NCBI GenBank assembly: GCA_947495425.1 | Contig: CANLYR010000044.1 | Span: 1-35,847 of the forward strand | DNA: 35,847 nucleotides | Source: an uncultured Aquimarina sp. | GTDB taxonomy: Bacteria > Bacteroidota > Bacteroidia > Flavobacteriales > Flavobacteriaceae | Reading direction: 5' to 3' | Shown: piece after piece, positions 1-9,864 of the stretch | Position numbering within the stretch: the first letter of the stretch is position 1 | Layout of the letters: each line of letters starts with the position of its first letter | The notes under the pieces: generated by a model | What the model was told of the DNA's origin: nothing | Seen by the model: only the letters and a program-made list of their open reading frames with translations | Database searches by the model: none | Made by a program: the position numbers and the translations under genes

Positions 1-101
1 CGGGGTTTTATTATACTTAAATATACAACAAAACCCTCATATTTACAAGAGTTTTCGTGTTTTATGAAGGTGCCTTACTATTACTAAAAGTGTTTGAATA
101 C

Positions 102-136
102 AAAAAGCCGAGATCAAAATGGAAGCTCGGCTTTTT
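102..136 (-). terminator. Rho-independent terminator of the gyrA-TPR unit
   Basis: Arms AAAAAGCCGAG (102-112) and CTCGGCTTTTT (126-136) are perfectly complementary around a 13-nt loop. Read on the minus strand, a T run follows the GC-rich part of the stem, 25 nt after the stop codon of the TPR gene. The A/T-flanked stem is symmetrical, so it may also stop plus-strand transcription entering from the left. A weaker inverted repeat (GGGTTTT at 3-9, AAAACCC at 30-36) lies at the window edge and could belong to a gene outside the window. Confidence 0.85.
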
Positions 137-160
137 AATTTTTATGATGTAGAAGAAGGA

Positions 161-1435
161 TTAATTCCCGCCTTCTAAAGCTTTCAATTTATTTTTCATC
201 GCATCTGCTTTTGGATCATCTAGTTGATAAAAGATATTCATTAGCGTGCGCACAGCTTCAACATTATCAGGATCACTTTTTAAAGCTCCTTCAAGATACG
301 GGATCGCTTCTTTGTATATAGCATCTCTTTTAAGCTTCAACTCATCATAGCGCTTGTAGTCTTTACTAGAAGTACCTAAAGTATTCATTTCGTCGACTAC
401 AGCCTTTTCATTACCTAATATTAAAGCTGCAATATTAATTTGAGCTGATGCATAATCTGGTTTCAGCTCTAAAGCTTTTTTATAATATGATAATGCCTGA
501 TCATTATCTCCCAAACGAGAAGCACTTACACCTAAGTTGTATAATAAATCCGGGTTTTCTGGATCATTCGCAACAATCTGCTCCATAATTTCTTTATACT
601 TTGCAATGTTACCTTGCTTATAAAACATATCGGCTTGTGCCTGCATCAAAGCTGAATCTTCTGGACTTTCTTTTCTAGCATCTTCTAATGCTTTCATTGC
701 TTCTTCATCTTTACCTTGATTCATATAAATTAAAGCAATATTTTTAGCAATTTCCCCTTTTCTAGATTCAGACTGACGTGTTTCAGGTTTGATGTAAGTT
801 CCTGATTTGACAGATAGATCTCTAGTTTGTTTAGAGTCAAAAGGCTCAACCTCACTTGTAGTTTTATTGGTAGCAATATATTCTGTAGTAACACCACTAT
901 AGCCTAAATCCTTTAGCTCTTCGTAATACTTTAATGCAGTATCATAATCTTTTCCATTGATTGCATTACCAGCGGCATAATATAGATACACAGTATCTAT
1001 TTTATTAGTTTTGTAACCCAAATAAAGTTTTTCTGATGCTCCCTTGTAATTTTCCGAATTCTGGTCCTTTATGGCATTTTCGACCAATGCCTGTCGCAAT
1101 AACTGCAATTTCTGACTAGCACCGGCAGCATACTTAGAGCCTCCCGTTGCTTTTTCAATTTCTATTGTTTTGTTGTATGCAGCAGCAGCACCTTCGATTT
1201 TGTCTATAGATGAGTCAGCAGAGGATGATAACACTTGCCCCTGAAGGAAATAATATTGTGCTTTCATCTTATCATCAGCTATTTCTAACTGCCCTTCTGC
1301 GGACTTTAATGCCTCGCTTGCAGCTGCCATATCACCTGATTTTAGTGCTTTAGAAGCTTCTTTTAATGCTTGTTTCTGAGAAAATCCAATAGCACTAAAT
1401 GTTAAAAATAATACTACGATAAATTTAGTCTTCAT
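161..1435 (-). CDS. Secreted tetratricopeptide-repeat (TPR) protein
   Basis: A 424-residue protein that starts with a Sec signal peptide (basic MKTK, hydrophobic core, likely cleavage near residue 20 after GFSQ), so it is probably periplasmic or attached to the outer membrane. The N-terminal half is Ala/Lys-rich and helical. The second half holds clear TPR units from about residue 228 to 340, including YNLGVSASRLGDNDQALSYY followed by the canonical KALELKPDYASAQ. No catalytic motif is visible, so a scaffold or protein-binding role is inferred from the fold. It lies 27 nt downstream of gyrA on the same strand with no terminator between, so it is probably co-transcribed with gyrA. A strong terminator follows it. 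The function is not known. Confidence 0.85.
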   Translation of the reverse strand: MKTKFIVVLFLTFSAIGFSQKQALKEASKALKSGDMAAASEALKSAEGQLEIADDKMKAQYYFLQGQVLSSSADSSIDKIEGAAAAYNKTIEIEKATGGSKYAAGASQKLQLLRQALVENAIKDQNSENYKGASEKLYLGYKTNKIDTVYLYYAAGNAINGKDYDTALKYYEELKDLGYSGVTTEYIATNKTTSEVEPFDSKQTRDLSVKSGTYIKPETRQSESRKGEIAKNIALIYMNQGKDEEAMKALEDARKESPEDSALMQAQADMFYKQGNIAKYKEIMEQIVANDPENPDLLYNLGVSASRLGDNDQALSYYKKALELKPDYASAQINIAALILGNEKAVVDEMNTLGTSSKDYKRYDELKLKRDAIYKEAIPYLEGALKSDPDNVEAVRTLMNIFYQLDDPKADAMKNKLKALEGGN

Positions 1436-1462
1436 TACTTAATTTTTAAAATTGAGATTTGA

Positions 1463-4015
1463 TTATTGTTCTGTTTCATTATCAATATTCGTGCCATCTG
1501 AAGCTGAATTTGTATCTAAAGAAGAAGAATCTGCATTTTCTATATTTTCACCCTCTCCATTTTCATCAAAATCATTATCATCCTGCATTACTTTTGCTAC
1601 TGCAGCTATTGAATCTTTACCTTTAAGATTGATAAGACGTACTCCTTGAGTAGCACGGCCCATAACTCGTAAATCTTCTACAGCCAATCGTATAGCAATT
1701 CCGGATTTATTTATGATCATAAGATCATCCATATCTGTTACATTCTTAATAGAAACCAAGTTTCCTGTTTTCTTGGTGACAGAAATGGTCTTAACTCCTT
1801 TTCCTCCTCTATTAGTTATTCTATAATCTTCTAATTTAGAACGCTTTCCATAACCATTTTCAGAAACAACTAAGATATTACTATCCATATCATTCATCGA
1901 AACCATTCCGATAACTTCATCCATCTCATCTGCCAGACGAATTCCTCTGACACCTGAAGCTCCTCGACCCATCGGTCTAGTTTTTTCTTCTTCAAAACGA
2001 ATCGCTTTTCCGGATTTAACAGCTAGCATAACCTGACTTTTACCATCGGTTAACCTTGCTTCCAGCAATTCATCATTATCCTTTATTGTAATAGCATTGA
2101 TACCATTAGTTCTTGGTCTCGAATATTGCTCTAACGATGTCTTTTTAACCTGACCTTTTTTGGTTGCCATTATGACATAATGAGAGTTGATGTATTCTGA
2201 ATCTTTGAGATCCTGAGTACAGATAAAAGCTTTCACCTTATCTCCATTTTCAATATTGATCAAATTCTGGATAGCCCGACCTTTTGAGGTTTTGCTTCCT
2301 TCTGGGATTTCATAGACACGCATCCAGAAACATTTTCCTTTCTGAGTAAAAAACAACATGTATTGATGATTTGTACCAACAAATAGATGTTCAAGAAAAT
2401 CTTCATTACGCGTAGTACTTCCTTTTTGCCCTACTCCTCCTCTATTCTGTTTTTTATATTCATTTAGAGAAGTTCTCTTAATATAGCCTGCATGAGAAAT
2501 AGTAATGACTACTTTTTCATCAGGAATCATATCTTCAATACTTAAGTCTCCTCCAGCGTACTCTATTTGTGAACGACGATCATCACCATATTTTTCTTGT
2601 ACTTCGACAAGCTCATTTTTGATGATTTCCATACGACGTTCTTTCTTATCAAGAATATCCTTAAGGTCTTCGATGGTCTTCATTAGTTCATCATATTCGG
2701 CACGCAACTTATCTTGTTCAAGACCAGTTAATTGACGCAAACGCATTTCTACTATTGCTTTGGCTTGTATCTCTGTAAGTTTAAAGCGTTTCACAAGCGT
2801 TTCACAAGCTTCATCTGCATTTGCAGATGCACGAATGAGTGCTATTACTTCGTCAATATTATCAGAAGCAATAATTAGTCCTTCTAGTATATGAGCCCGC
2901 TCTTCGGCTTTTCTTAATTCGTATTTTGTACGACGAACAACAACCTCATGTCTATGCTCTACAAAATAATGAATCATTTCTTTTACATTCAGTAATTGAG
3001 GTCTTCCATTAACGAGTGCAATATTATTTACACTAAAAGAAGACTGTAATCCTGTGTATTTATATAAAAGATTTAATACAATATTAGGTATCGCATCTCT
3101 TTTTAATATATAGACAATGCGCATTCCTTTTCTATCAGACTCATCACGAATTGTAGATATCCCGTCGATCTTTTTATCATTAACAAGATCGGCGGTTTTC
3201 TTGATCATATCGGCCTTGTTAACCTGATAAGGGATTTCCGTAACAATAATACTCTCTCTACCATTTACTTCTTCAAAGCTGGCTTTGGCCCGCATAACAA
3301 CTCTACCTCTACCGGTCTTAAAAGCTTCTCTAACTCCATCATAGCCATAAATAATACCCCCTGTTGGAAAATCCGGAGCTTTTATGTGCGTTATTAACTC
3401 ATCAATTTCAATATCGTTGTTATCAATATAGGCAATAGTACCATCAACGACTTCACTTAAGTTATGTGGAGGCATATTTGTTGCCATACCCACTGCAATC
3501 CCTGAAGCTCCATTGATTAATAAACCAGGAATTCTTGTCGGAAGCACTGTCGGCTCCTGTAATGTATCATCAAAATTAAAAGTGTGATCTACTGTATCTT
3601 TCTCGATATCTGCCAACATGTCTTCAGATATCTTTCGCATTCTTGCTTCTGTATAACGCATTGCTGCGGGACTATCTCCATCTACAGATCCAAAGTTACC
3701 TTGACCGTCAACAAGCATATATCGCAAACTCCATTCCTGAGCCATACGCACCATCGCATCATAAACCGAAGTATCACCATGCGGGTGATATTTACCAAGA
3801 ACTTCACCTACTATTCTTGCAGATTTCTTATGAGCACTATTTGCTCTAACACCCAGTTCATGCATACCGTATAGCACACGTCTGTGAACAGGTTTAAGAC
3901 CATCCCTAACATCTGGAAGCGCCCGAGATACGATTACAGACATCGAATAATCGATGTATGCAGACTTCATCTCATCTTCTATATTTATAGGTATAAGTTT
4001 TTCTCCTTCTGTCAT
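1463..4015 (-). CDS. gyrA: DNA gyrase subunit A
   Basis: An 850-residue type IIA topoisomerase subunit. With GyrB it introduces negative supercoils through a transient double-strand break. The catalytic tyrosine is Tyr121 in [10 protein letters not shown], and the breakage-reunion domain covers about residues 30-480. The quinolone pocket reads [10 protein letters not shown]: Thr82 stands at the E. coli Ser83 position and Asp86 at the Asp87 position. The C-terminal DNA-wrapping domain holds repeated blades and a GyrA-box-like NRGGKGV, which favours GyrA over ParC. The last ~35 residues are an acidic, Ser/Asn-rich tail. The start is ATG ([17 protein letters not shown]), matching the usual N-terminus. 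It is divergent from clpC and followed by the TPR gene. Confidence 0.97.
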   Translation of the reverse strand: MTEGEKLIPINIEDEMKSAYIDYSMSVIVSRALPDVRDGLKPVHRRVLYGMHELGVRANSAHKKSARIVGEVLGKYHPHGDTSVYDAMVRMAQEWSLRYMLVDGQGNFGSVDGDSPAAMRYTEARMRKISEDMLADIEKDTVDHTFNFDDTLQEPTVLPTRIPGLLINGASGIAVGMATNMPPHNLSEVVDGTIAYIDNNDIEIDELITHIKAPDFPTGGIIYGYDGVREAFKTGRGRVVMRAKASFEEVNGRESIIVTEIPYQVNKADMIKKTADLVNDKKIDGISTIRDESDRKGMRIVYILKRDAIPNIVLNLLYKYTGLQSSFSVNNIALVNGRPQLLNVKEMIHYFVEHRHEVVVRRTKYELRKAEERAHILEGLIIASDNIDEVIALIRASANADEACETLVKRFKLTEIQAKAIVEMRLRQLTGLEQDKLRAEYDELMKTIEDLKDILDKKERRMEIIKNELVEVQEKYGDDRRSQIEYAGGDLSIEDMIPDEKVVITISHAGYIKRTSLNEYKKQNRGGVGQKGSTTRNEDFLEHLFVGTNHQYMLFFTQKGKCFWMRVYEIPEGSKTSKGRAIQNLINIENGDKVKAFICTQDLKDSEYINSHYVIMATKKGQVKKTSLEQYSRPRTNGINAITIKDNDELLEARLTDGKSQVMLAVKSGKAIRFEEEKTRPMGRGASGVRGIRLADEMDEVIGMVSMNDMDSNILVVSENGYGKRSKLEDYRITNRGGKGVKTISVTKKTGNLVSIKNVTDMDDLMIINKSGIAIRLAVEDLRVMGRATQGVRLINLKGKDSIAAVAKVMQDDNDFDENGEGENIENADSSSLDTNSASDGTNIDNETEQ

Positions 4016-4386
4016 AAAAAACTTTTTTCTAAAATTGAATTAATAAACGCGCTAATTTAAGTAAATAAAGATGGTTTTGGTGGCTTAATACCTATCTAAT
4101 ATACGCAATTTATTAACAAAAAAAGCACCACGCATAGTTAATAAGTCTACAGCGCTAGGTTTTGATAATTATAGCATTTTTTGTCTATTTACAGTTATTA
4201 AGGGAAAAAACATCATAAATTGTCAGTATATTAGACTCACTATTTTTTAAATTCTTAATTTATACGACAAAATATTGCATAACTGTCAGATATTTGTTAA
4301 TGATCGTTTAAAAGGAATAGTTTTTGCCTTAATAATCCTAAAAATTACTATTTTAGTTAAAAAGAAAAAAGAAAGAGAATAATCTT
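4016..4386. other. Divergent gyrA-clpC intergenic region
   Basis: 371 nt of AT-rich sequence with no convincing open frame. It must hold the promoters of both gyrA (minus) and clpC (plus). A near-direct repeat is present: CATAAATTGTCAGTATATT at 4214-4232 and CATAACTGTCAGATATTT at 4278-4295, with TGTCAG cores offset by 63 nt. No CIRCE or CtsR-type heat-shock operator was seen. No clear TAnnTTTG was found for gyrA. Confidence 0.6.
4323..4356 (+). promoter_or_regulatory. Candidate Bacteroidota-type promoter for clpC
   Basis: TTTG at 4323-4326 and TATTTTAG at 4349-4356 are 22 nt apart, inside the range reported for the TTG/TAnnTTTG promoters of this phylum. The -7 box has one mismatch in its TTTG half. 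The leader would be about 25 nt, ending in an A/G-rich run just before ATG that could help ribosome loading. Confidence 0.4.
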
Positions 4387-6945
4387 ATGGATGATAATTT
4401 TTCACCTAGAGTTAAAGATGTAATTGCATACAGTAAAGAAGAAGCCCTGAGATTAGGGCATGACTTTATAGGTACAGAGCATCTTATGTTAGGGTTATTA
4501 AGAGATGGAAGTGGAAAAGCGATTAACATCTTGGATGCGCTAGAGATAGATTTAACCAATTTGAGAAGAAAAGTTGAGATCTTGAGTCCGGCAAATCCAG
4601 ATATAGCAATTGTATCAAACGAGAAAAAAAACTTGCATTTAACAAGACAAGCTGAAAGAGCACTGAAAACAACTTTTTTAGAAGCCAAATTATTTCAGAG
4701 TTCTTCAATAAATACAGCACATCTTCTCTTATGCATTTTAAGAAATGAAAACGACCCAACTACAAAGCTTTTAAATCGTTTAAAAGTAGATTACGATAAC
4801 GTTAAAGACCAATTTAAGTATATGATTGCAAACGATGATGAATATATAGACAATCCAAAAGCAGAATCATTTTCTGAAGATGATGATGATCTAACAGGTG
4901 ATGCCTCTAAGGAAAACCCATTTAATTCACCATCTAGCGGAAACAAGGCTGGAAAAAAATCTAAAACACCTGTTTTAGATAATTTTGGACGTGATTTAAC
5001 TGCCATGGCAGAAGAAGGAAAACTAGATCCTGTAGTAGGAAGGTCTAAAGAGATAGAACGTGTGTCTCAAATATTGAGTAGAAGAAAAAAGAATAATCCA
5101 CTACTTATTGGAGAACCCGGAGTTGGTAAATCTGCCATTGCAGAAGGATTAGCACTAAGGATTGTAAAGCGCAAAGTCTCGAGGATACTTTTTGACAAAA
5201 GAGTAGTTACTCTTGATCTTGCTAGTCTTGTTGCTGGTACCAAATACAGAGGACAGTTTGAAGAGCGTATGAAAGCCGTAATGAATGAACTTGAAAAAAA
5301 TGATGATATTATTCTTTTCATAGACGAGATTCATACGATAGTTGGTGCAGGTGGAGCAACAGGAAGTCTTGACGCTTCAAACATGTTTAAACCGGCATTA
5401 GCCAGAGGAGAATTACAGTGTATTGGTGCGACAACACTAGATGAATACAGACAATATATTGAAAAAGATGGTGCTTTAGAAAGACGTTTCCAAAAAGTAA
5501 TTGTTGAACCGACTAATATCGAAGAAACTGTCGAAATTCTCAACAATATCAAGGAAAAGTATGAAGAACATCATAATGTAAGTTATACCGATGAAGCAAT
5601 TCGAGCATGTGTGACGCTAACCAATAGATATATGACTGATCGATTTCTTCCGGATAAAGCTATTGATGCTTTAGATGAAGCAGGATCTAGAGTACATATT
5701 ACCAATATTGATGTCCCTAAAAAGATTCTAGATCTCGAAAAAAAGCTAGAAGAGGTAAGGGAATTAAAAAATAGCGTTGTTAAGAAGCAAAAATACGAAG
5801 AAGCTGCAAAGCTTAGAGATGATGAGAAAAATTTAGAAAAAGAATTAGCCAGCGCTCAAGAACAATGGGAAAAAGAATCAAAACTACACAAAGAAACTGT
5901 TGATGAAGAAAATGTAGCAGATGTAGTTTCTATGATGACTGGCATACCTGTTAATCGAATTGCCCAAACCGAGAGCAACAAGTTAGCAGAACTGCCTCAG
6001 TTAATTATGGGTAAAGTAATTGGTCAAGAAGAAGCGGTCAATAAGGTTGTAAAAGCTATACAACGTAATCGTGCAGGGCTTAAAGACCCAAACAAACCTA
6101 TTGGGTCATTTATATTTTTAGGACAAACCGGTGTAGGTAAAACACAATTAGCAAAAGTTCTTGCTAGAGAGCTTTTTGATAGTGAAGATGCTCTTATTCG
6201 TATTGACATGAGTGAGTACATGGAAAAGTTTGCGGTTTCAAGATTGATCGGAGCACCTCCTGGTTATGTAGGCTATGAAGAAGGTGGTCAGCTTACAGAG
6301 AAAGTAAGGAGAAAACCTTATGCTGTAATTCTCCTTGATGAAATTGAAAAAGCACACCCGGACGTTTTTAATATGATGCTACAAGTTTTGGATGATGGTT
6401 ACTTAACAGATAGTCTAGGTCGTAAAATCGATTTTAGAAATGCAATTATTATTATGACTTCTAATATCGGAGCTCGTAAGCTCAAAGACTTTGGGCAAGG
6501 TGTCGGTTTCGGAACTTCTGCCAAAAAAACGCAAGCCGAAGATTATGCAAAAGGAGTTATTGAGAATGCATTGAAAAAAGCTTTCGCACCAGAATTCTTA
6601 AATAGAGTTGATGATGTTGTCGTATTTAATGCTTTGGAAAGAGAAGATATTCATAAAATTATCGATATCGAACTTGATAAATTATATGGAAGAATTAAAG
6701 GCTTAGGGTATGCATTGTCTCTTAGTGAAAAAGCTAAAGATTATATCACCGAGAAAGGGTTTGACAAACAATATGGTGCAAGACCGTTGAAAAGAGCTAT
6801 TCAAAAATATATCGAAGATGCTCTGGCTGAAGAAATAATCAATGCACAGCTTCAAGAAGGGGATAGCATATTTATGGATATGGATGATGACTCTGGTGAA
6901 TTAACCATAAATATTAAAAAAGCCGAAGAATCTACTGAATCATAA
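4387..6945 (+). CDS. clpC: ATP-dependent Clp protease ATP-binding subunit ClpC
   Basis: An 852-residue HSP100/Clp unfoldase that would feed proteins to ClpP in the cytoplasm. In order: paired N-terminal Clp_N repeats (about 1-145, with the typical IGTEHLMLGLLRDGSG); an acidic linker; AAA+ module D1 with Walker A GEPGVGKS (242-249) and Walker B ILFIDEIH; a coiled insert with a UVR motif (about 448-490, KYEEAAKLRDDEKNLEKEL), which marks ClpC rather than ClpA or ClpB; and D2 with Walker A GQTGVGKT (579-586), ILLDEIEKAHPD and a ClpB-type C-terminal domain. Length is normal. It is followed at once by a terminator, so it is probably transcribed alone. No mcsA, mcsB or ctsR lies nearby. Confidence 0.95.
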   Translation: MDDNFSPRVKDVIAYSKEEALRLGHDFIGTEHLMLGLLRDGSGKAINILDALEIDLTNLRRKVEILSPANPDIAIVSNEKKNLHLTRQAERALKTTFLEAKLFQSSSINTAHLLLCILRNENDPTTKLLNRLKVDYDNVKDQFKYMIANDDEYIDNPKAESFSEDDDDLTGDASKENPFNSPSSGNKAGKKSKTPVLDNFGRDLTAMAEEGKLDPVVGRSKEIERVSQILSRRKKNNPLLIGEPGVGKSAIAEGLALRIVKRKVSRILFDKRVVTLDLASLVAGTKYRGQFEERMKAVMNELEKNDDIILFIDEIHTIVGAGGATGSLDASNMFKPALARGELQCIGATTLDEYRQYIEKDGALERRFQKVIVEPTNIEETVEILNNIKEKYEEHHNVSYTDEAIRACVTLTNRYMTDRFLPDKAIDALDEAGSRVHITNIDVPKKILDLEKKLEEVRELKNSVVKKQKYEEAAKLRDDEKNLEKELASAQEQWEKESKLHKETVDEENVADVVSMMTGIPVNRIAQTESNKLAELPQLIMGKVIGQEEAVNKVVKAIQRNRAGLKDPNKPIGSFIFLGQTGVGKTQLAKVLARELFDSEDALIRIDMSEYMEKFAVSRLIGAPPGYVGYEEGGQLTEKVRRKPYAVILLDEIEKAHPDVFNMMLQVLDDGYLTDSLGRKIDFRNAIIIMTSNIGARKLKDFGQGVGFGTSAKKTQAEDYAKGVIENALKKAFAPEFLNRVDDVVVFNALEREDIHKIIDIELDKLYGRIKGLGYALSLSEKAKDYITEKGFDKQYGARPLKRAIQKYIEDALAEEIINAQLQEGDSIFMDMDDDSGELTINIKKAEESTES

Positions 6946-6974
6946 TTTAGAAATCTGTAACATTATTAATAACG

Positions 6975-7002
6975 AGGCTACCTGAAAAGGTAGTCTTTTT
7001 TT
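6975..7002 (+). terminator. Rho-independent terminator of clpC
   Basis: A hairpin AGGCTACCT / AGGTAGTCT (6975-6983 / 6988-6996, one G-U pair) closes on a GAAA tetraloop and runs straight into a T tract (6996-7002). It lies 30 nt after the clpC stop codon. Confidence 0.9.
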
Positions 7003-7119
7003 GTTTAAAATAAGACTACAGCACACACACGCGCTGTCGTCAATTAAAAAATAATAGACTAAAAAATAGCATCTCTCCTTATCCCTTAAGATTTATTCGT
7101 AACTTAATGACAGTTTTTT

Positions 7120-7512
7120 ATGTTATTTATCCAAATGATTAAATCCTATAATTTAGATTTTTGCACAGCAGAACTTTATTCAGATTACGCGATAGTTATC
7201 ATGAAAGAAGGAGTGACCGTATCACCAAAGTGCATAGGAACTTTCTTAAATATCATTGACAAGCACTATAAAAACAAACCATTTGTTTATATCTCTTACA
7301 GAATACATTCATATTCTGTAAATCCTGTAACACATCTACAATCAAGTAAAGTTCCAAATTTGATTGGTGTAGCTGTGGTATCAGACGATCCTCAACAAAA
7401 AGCACAAACCAAAATTGAAAAAACTTTTTTTGGAGAAAAATTTCAATTATTTAATACTATGAAGGAAGCTATGGAATGGAAAGATGAACTATTAAAAAAC
7501 CATATTGATTAA
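7120..7512 (+). CDS. Small STAS/SpoIIAA-like protein of unknown function
   Basis: A cytoplasmic protein of up to 130 residues with no signal peptide, no membrane segment and no catalytic motif. Alternating strands and helices (YAIVIMKEG, PFVYISYR, IGVAVVSDD, then a C-terminal helix MKEAMEWKDELLKN) resemble the small STAS/SEC14-like proteins found in flavobacteria; this is a fold-level inference. The first ATG is at 7120; the internal ATG at 7135 (MIKSYNLDFC) is as plausible, since it opens directly with the first predicted strand. Transcription is probably independent, as it follows the clpC terminator and faces rny. The product could bind a ligand or a partner protein. Confidence 0.7.
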   Translation: MLFIQMIKSYNLDFCTAELYSDYAIVIMKEGVTVSPKCIGTFLNIIDKHYKNKPFVYISYRIHSYSVNPVTHLQSSKVPNLIGVAVVSDDPQQKAQTKIEKTFFGEKFQLFNTMKEAMEWKDELLKNHID

Positions 7513-7570
7513 ATGTATTAGTCATGAACTTCAACTATTCAGAACAACGACTTCTCATAAAAGAAAAACC

Positions 7571-7747
7571 TTGGAACAAGCCCACGAAGCATTTGTAAGA
7601 AACTGATTTTTGATTTCGAGGCAAGCCTAGCAGCATTTAAATCTCGCTGTGTCTGTCTCAGGTAGGATTATTAAATCAACAACCTCGGAGCAAGCTCTCG
7701 AGGTATGCTTCTCAAACATTTTTTGTTATCGGGGCAAGCCCCGAAGG
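7571..7747 (+). repeat. REP-like cluster of palindromic units, containing copy 1 of a dispersed repeat
   Basis: This non-coding stretch between two convergent genes contains four imperfect palindromes built on a GGCAAGCC-type core: 7571-7590 (TTGGAACAAGCCCACGAA), 7614-7632 (TTTCGAGGCAAGCC), 7683-7703 (CCTCGGAGCAAGCTCTCGAGG without its last base) and 7729-7745 (TCGGGGCAAGCCCCGA). Two of them are followed by CATTTGTAAG or CATTTAAAT. The section 7571-7672 recurs in inverted orientation at 28940-29043 with roughly 85% identity by eye. The fourth palindrome is a perfect GC hairpin and could help end rny transcription, but no T run follows. Confidence 0.75.
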
Positions 7748-7783
7748 AATTAAACCCTCTATGATAGATTAAAAATTTTTAAT

Positions 7784-9349
7784 TTATTTGGCAATATTAA
7801 CAGCCCTGGTTTCTCTGATGACTGTAATTTTTACCTGACCTGGATAGGTCATATCGGTTTGAATTTTTTGAGAAATTTCAAAAGATAAGCTTGAAGCTCT
7901 TTCATCATTTACTTTTTCACTCTCTACAATCACGCGCAGCTCTCTACCTGCCTGGATTGCATATGCTTTTTTAACCCCATCAAAAGCAAAAGCAATTTCT
8001 TCTAAATCCTTCAATCTCTGTATATAAGAATCTAGCACTTGTCGTCTGGCACCTGGTCTGGCTCCACTTATTGCATCACACACCTGAATTATCGGAGATA
8101 TTAAAGAAGTCATGTCTACTTCATCATGGTGTGCTCCAATAGCATTACAAACCTCTGGTTTTTCACCATATTTTTCTGCCCATTGCATTCCAAGAATAGC
8201 ATGAGGAACTTCGGTCTCGGTATCCGGAACTTTTCCTATATCATGAAGCAAACCGGCTCTCTTTGCTAGTTTAGTACTCAATCCTAATTCGGCAGCCATA
8301 ACTCCACAAAGTTTTGCCACCTCTCTAGAATGCTGTAAAAGATTTTGCCCATAAGAAGATCTATATTTCATTCTACCGATAGTTTTGATTAATTCTGGAT
8401 GCAATCCATGAATTCCTAGATCAATAACTGTACGCTTACCAACTTCTATAATTTCTTCATCAATTTGCTTTCTTGTCTTTTTAACAATTTCTTCGATTCG
8501 GGCAGGATGAATTCTACCATCAGTCACTAATTTATGCAATGATAAGCGAGCAACTTCTCGTCTTACAGAATCAAAACAAGAAAGTATGATAGCCTCAGGA
8601 GTATCATCTACAATGATCTCAACTCCAGTAGCTGCCTCAATAGCCCTAATATTTCTTCCTTCTCGTCCGATAATACGCCCTTTGACATCATCACTTTCGA
8701 TATTAAATACTGAAACACAGTTTTCTATTGCTTCTTCAGTTCCTATTCTTTGTATGGTATTTATTACAATCTTTTTAGCTTCTTGTTGGGCAGTGAGTTT
8801 AGCCTCTTCAATAGTACCTTGTATAAGACTCATAGCATCTGTTTTAGCCTGCTCTTTCAAAGATTCTACTAATTGCTCTTTGGCATCTTCTGCAGATAAC
8901 CCGGATATCACTTCTAATTGCTGAACCTGGTTTTTATGAAGTTTATTAAGTTCGCTCTGCTTTTTTTCGAGAAATTCATTGCGATGGTTATAATTTTTGA
9001 TCTTCTCTTCTATTTCGGTATTTAGTTTTTTATTTTTTGACAATTCATTAGAAACTTGAGATTCTTTGTCTCTGGTTCTTTTTTCTGCCTCAGCAATCTT
9101 CTTATCGCGAGATAATATCACTTTTTCATGCTCTGCTTTTAGCTCAATAAATTTTTCTTTGGCTTGTAGTATTTTATCTTTCTTGATTGTTTCTCCTTCA
9201 CTTTTCGATTCTCTTAGAATGTTTTCTGATGTTTTTTTTGCGTCTCTAATAATCGCTGATGCTTTGCTTCGCTCTAGCATCTTAGCTATAATAAAACCAA
9301 TTATCAACCCCGCAATTGAAGCTACAATCAGATATATAATGTTATCCAT
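7784..9349 (-). CDS. rny: Ribonuclease Y
   Basis: A 521-residue membrane-anchored endoribonuclease that starts bulk mRNA decay. Residues 4-24 form one transmembrane helix. A long charged coiled coil follows (about 26-200), then a KH domain with [17 protein letters not shown] (about 222-285), then an HD domain with the metal-binding pair in LLHDIGK (His369-Asp370) and the further histidines in GAHHDEVD. The C-terminal region ([20 protein letters not shown]) is typical, and the length matches the family. It is the last gene of the coiled-coil - zapA - 6S RNA - rny run. The 6S RNA terminator ends about 20 nt before its ATG, so it probably depends on read-through or on its own promoter. Downstream lies the palindrome cluster. 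Confidence 0.96.
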   Translation of the reverse strand: MDNIIYLIVASIAGLIIGFIIAKMLERSKASAIIRDAKKTSENILRESKSEGETIKKDKILQAKEKFIELKAEHEKVILSRDKKIAEAEKRTRDKESQVSNELSKNKKLNTEIEEKIKNYNHRNEFLEKKQSELNKLHKNQVQQLEVISGLSAEDAKEQLVESLKEQAKTDAMSLIQGTIEEAKLTAQQEAKKIVINTIQRIGTEEAIENCVSVFNIESDDVKGRIIGREGRNIRAIEAATGVEIIVDDTPEAIILSCFDSVRREVARLSLHKLVTDGRIHPARIEEIVKKTRKQIDEEIIEVGKRTVIDLGIHGLHPELIKTIGRMKYRSSYGQNLLQHSREVAKLCGVMAAELGLSTKLAKRAGLLHDIGKVPDTETEVPHAILGMQWAEKYGEKPEVCNAIGAHHDEVDMTSLISPIIQVCDAISGARPGARRQVLDSYIQRLKDLEEIAFAFDGVKKAYAIQAGRELRVIVESEKVNDERASSLSFEISQKIQTDMTYPGQVKITVIRETRAVNIAK

Positions 9350-9369
9350 AATCTTTGTTAATATTTGTG

Positions 9370-9540
9370 TATAAAAAAGCCCACACTAGTAAAGGTTTTG
9401 TATAAACTCTGTAAAAACAGGTTTAGGGCTAACAAATTGCTCAAGAATCCGCTCGAGGCGGCGCGCTTTTACAATTTAAACTCACCCTTTTTAATTTAAT
9501 TCTTGTTGAGTTTATCAAAATAACAACTAGTGCAGGCAGT
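9370..9540 (-). ncRNA. ssrS: 6S RNA (flavobacterial type)
   Basis: The zapA-rny gap folds into one long rod on the minus strand. A closing stem of 12 bp (9526-9537 with 9379-9390, two G-U pairs) leads to an open bubble of about 10 and 11 nt (9516-9525 and 9391-9401). A perfect 8-bp stem ATAAACTC/GAGTTTAT follows (9508-9515 with 9402-9409). The apical arm is GC-rich and contains CCGC...GCGG. The closing stem ends in GGGCTTTTTT, a built-in terminator. A central bubble between two helices is the hallmark of 6S RNA, which binds the housekeeping RNA polymerase as a promoter mimic. Lying next to zapA also fits, because ssrS follows zapA in enterobacteria. The exact 5' end is uncertain. Confidence 0.8.
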
Positions 9541-9566
9541 AACCTTTATTTTATTTATAATGAACG

Positions 9567-9857
9567 TTATGACAAATGATTATGTAACAAATCGTTTAAT
9601 GCATTCAATTTATTTTCAACATTAACCATATCATCATTTTTATCTATACTTTTTTGTTCGACCTGTGCAGCAAACTGCAAAGCACACATTGCTAATACGT
9701 CTTGTTTATCTCTAACTGCATAGCTTTGCTCAAACTGCTTAATCATAGCTTCTATCTTTTTTGCCGCTTTTCGCAAACCCTCTTCCTGATCCGGATAGAT
9801 CGTTAAAGGATATACACGATCTGCAATCGATAGTTTAATTTTAAGCTTTCCTGCCAT
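9567..9857 (-). CDS. zapA: Cell division protein ZapA
   Basis: A 96-residue cytoplasmic protein of the ZapA family, which cross-links FtsZ filaments in the Z ring. The N-terminal head MAGKLKIKLSIADRVYPLTI is the typical beta-strand opening. It is followed by EEGLRKAAKKIEAMIKQFEQ and a C-terminal coiled-coil helix covering about residues 45-90, the dimer/tetramer stalk. Length is normal. It starts 7 nt after the small coiled-coil gene (translationally close, one transcript likely) and precedes the 6S RNA. No key residue appears to be missing. Confidence 0.92.
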   Translation of the reverse strand: MAGKLKIKLSIADRVYPLTIYPDQEEGLRKAAKKIEAMIKQFEQSYAVRDKQDVLAMCALQFAAQVEQKSIDKNDDMVNVENKLNALNDLLHNHLS

Positions 9858-9864
9858 AGTCTAT

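Noticed and set aside
1..37. Inverted repeat GGGTTTT/AAAACCC at the left edge as a tRNA or riboswitch.
   Set aside because: Only one weak helix with a 20-nt AT-rich loop; no tRNA arms or conserved bases.
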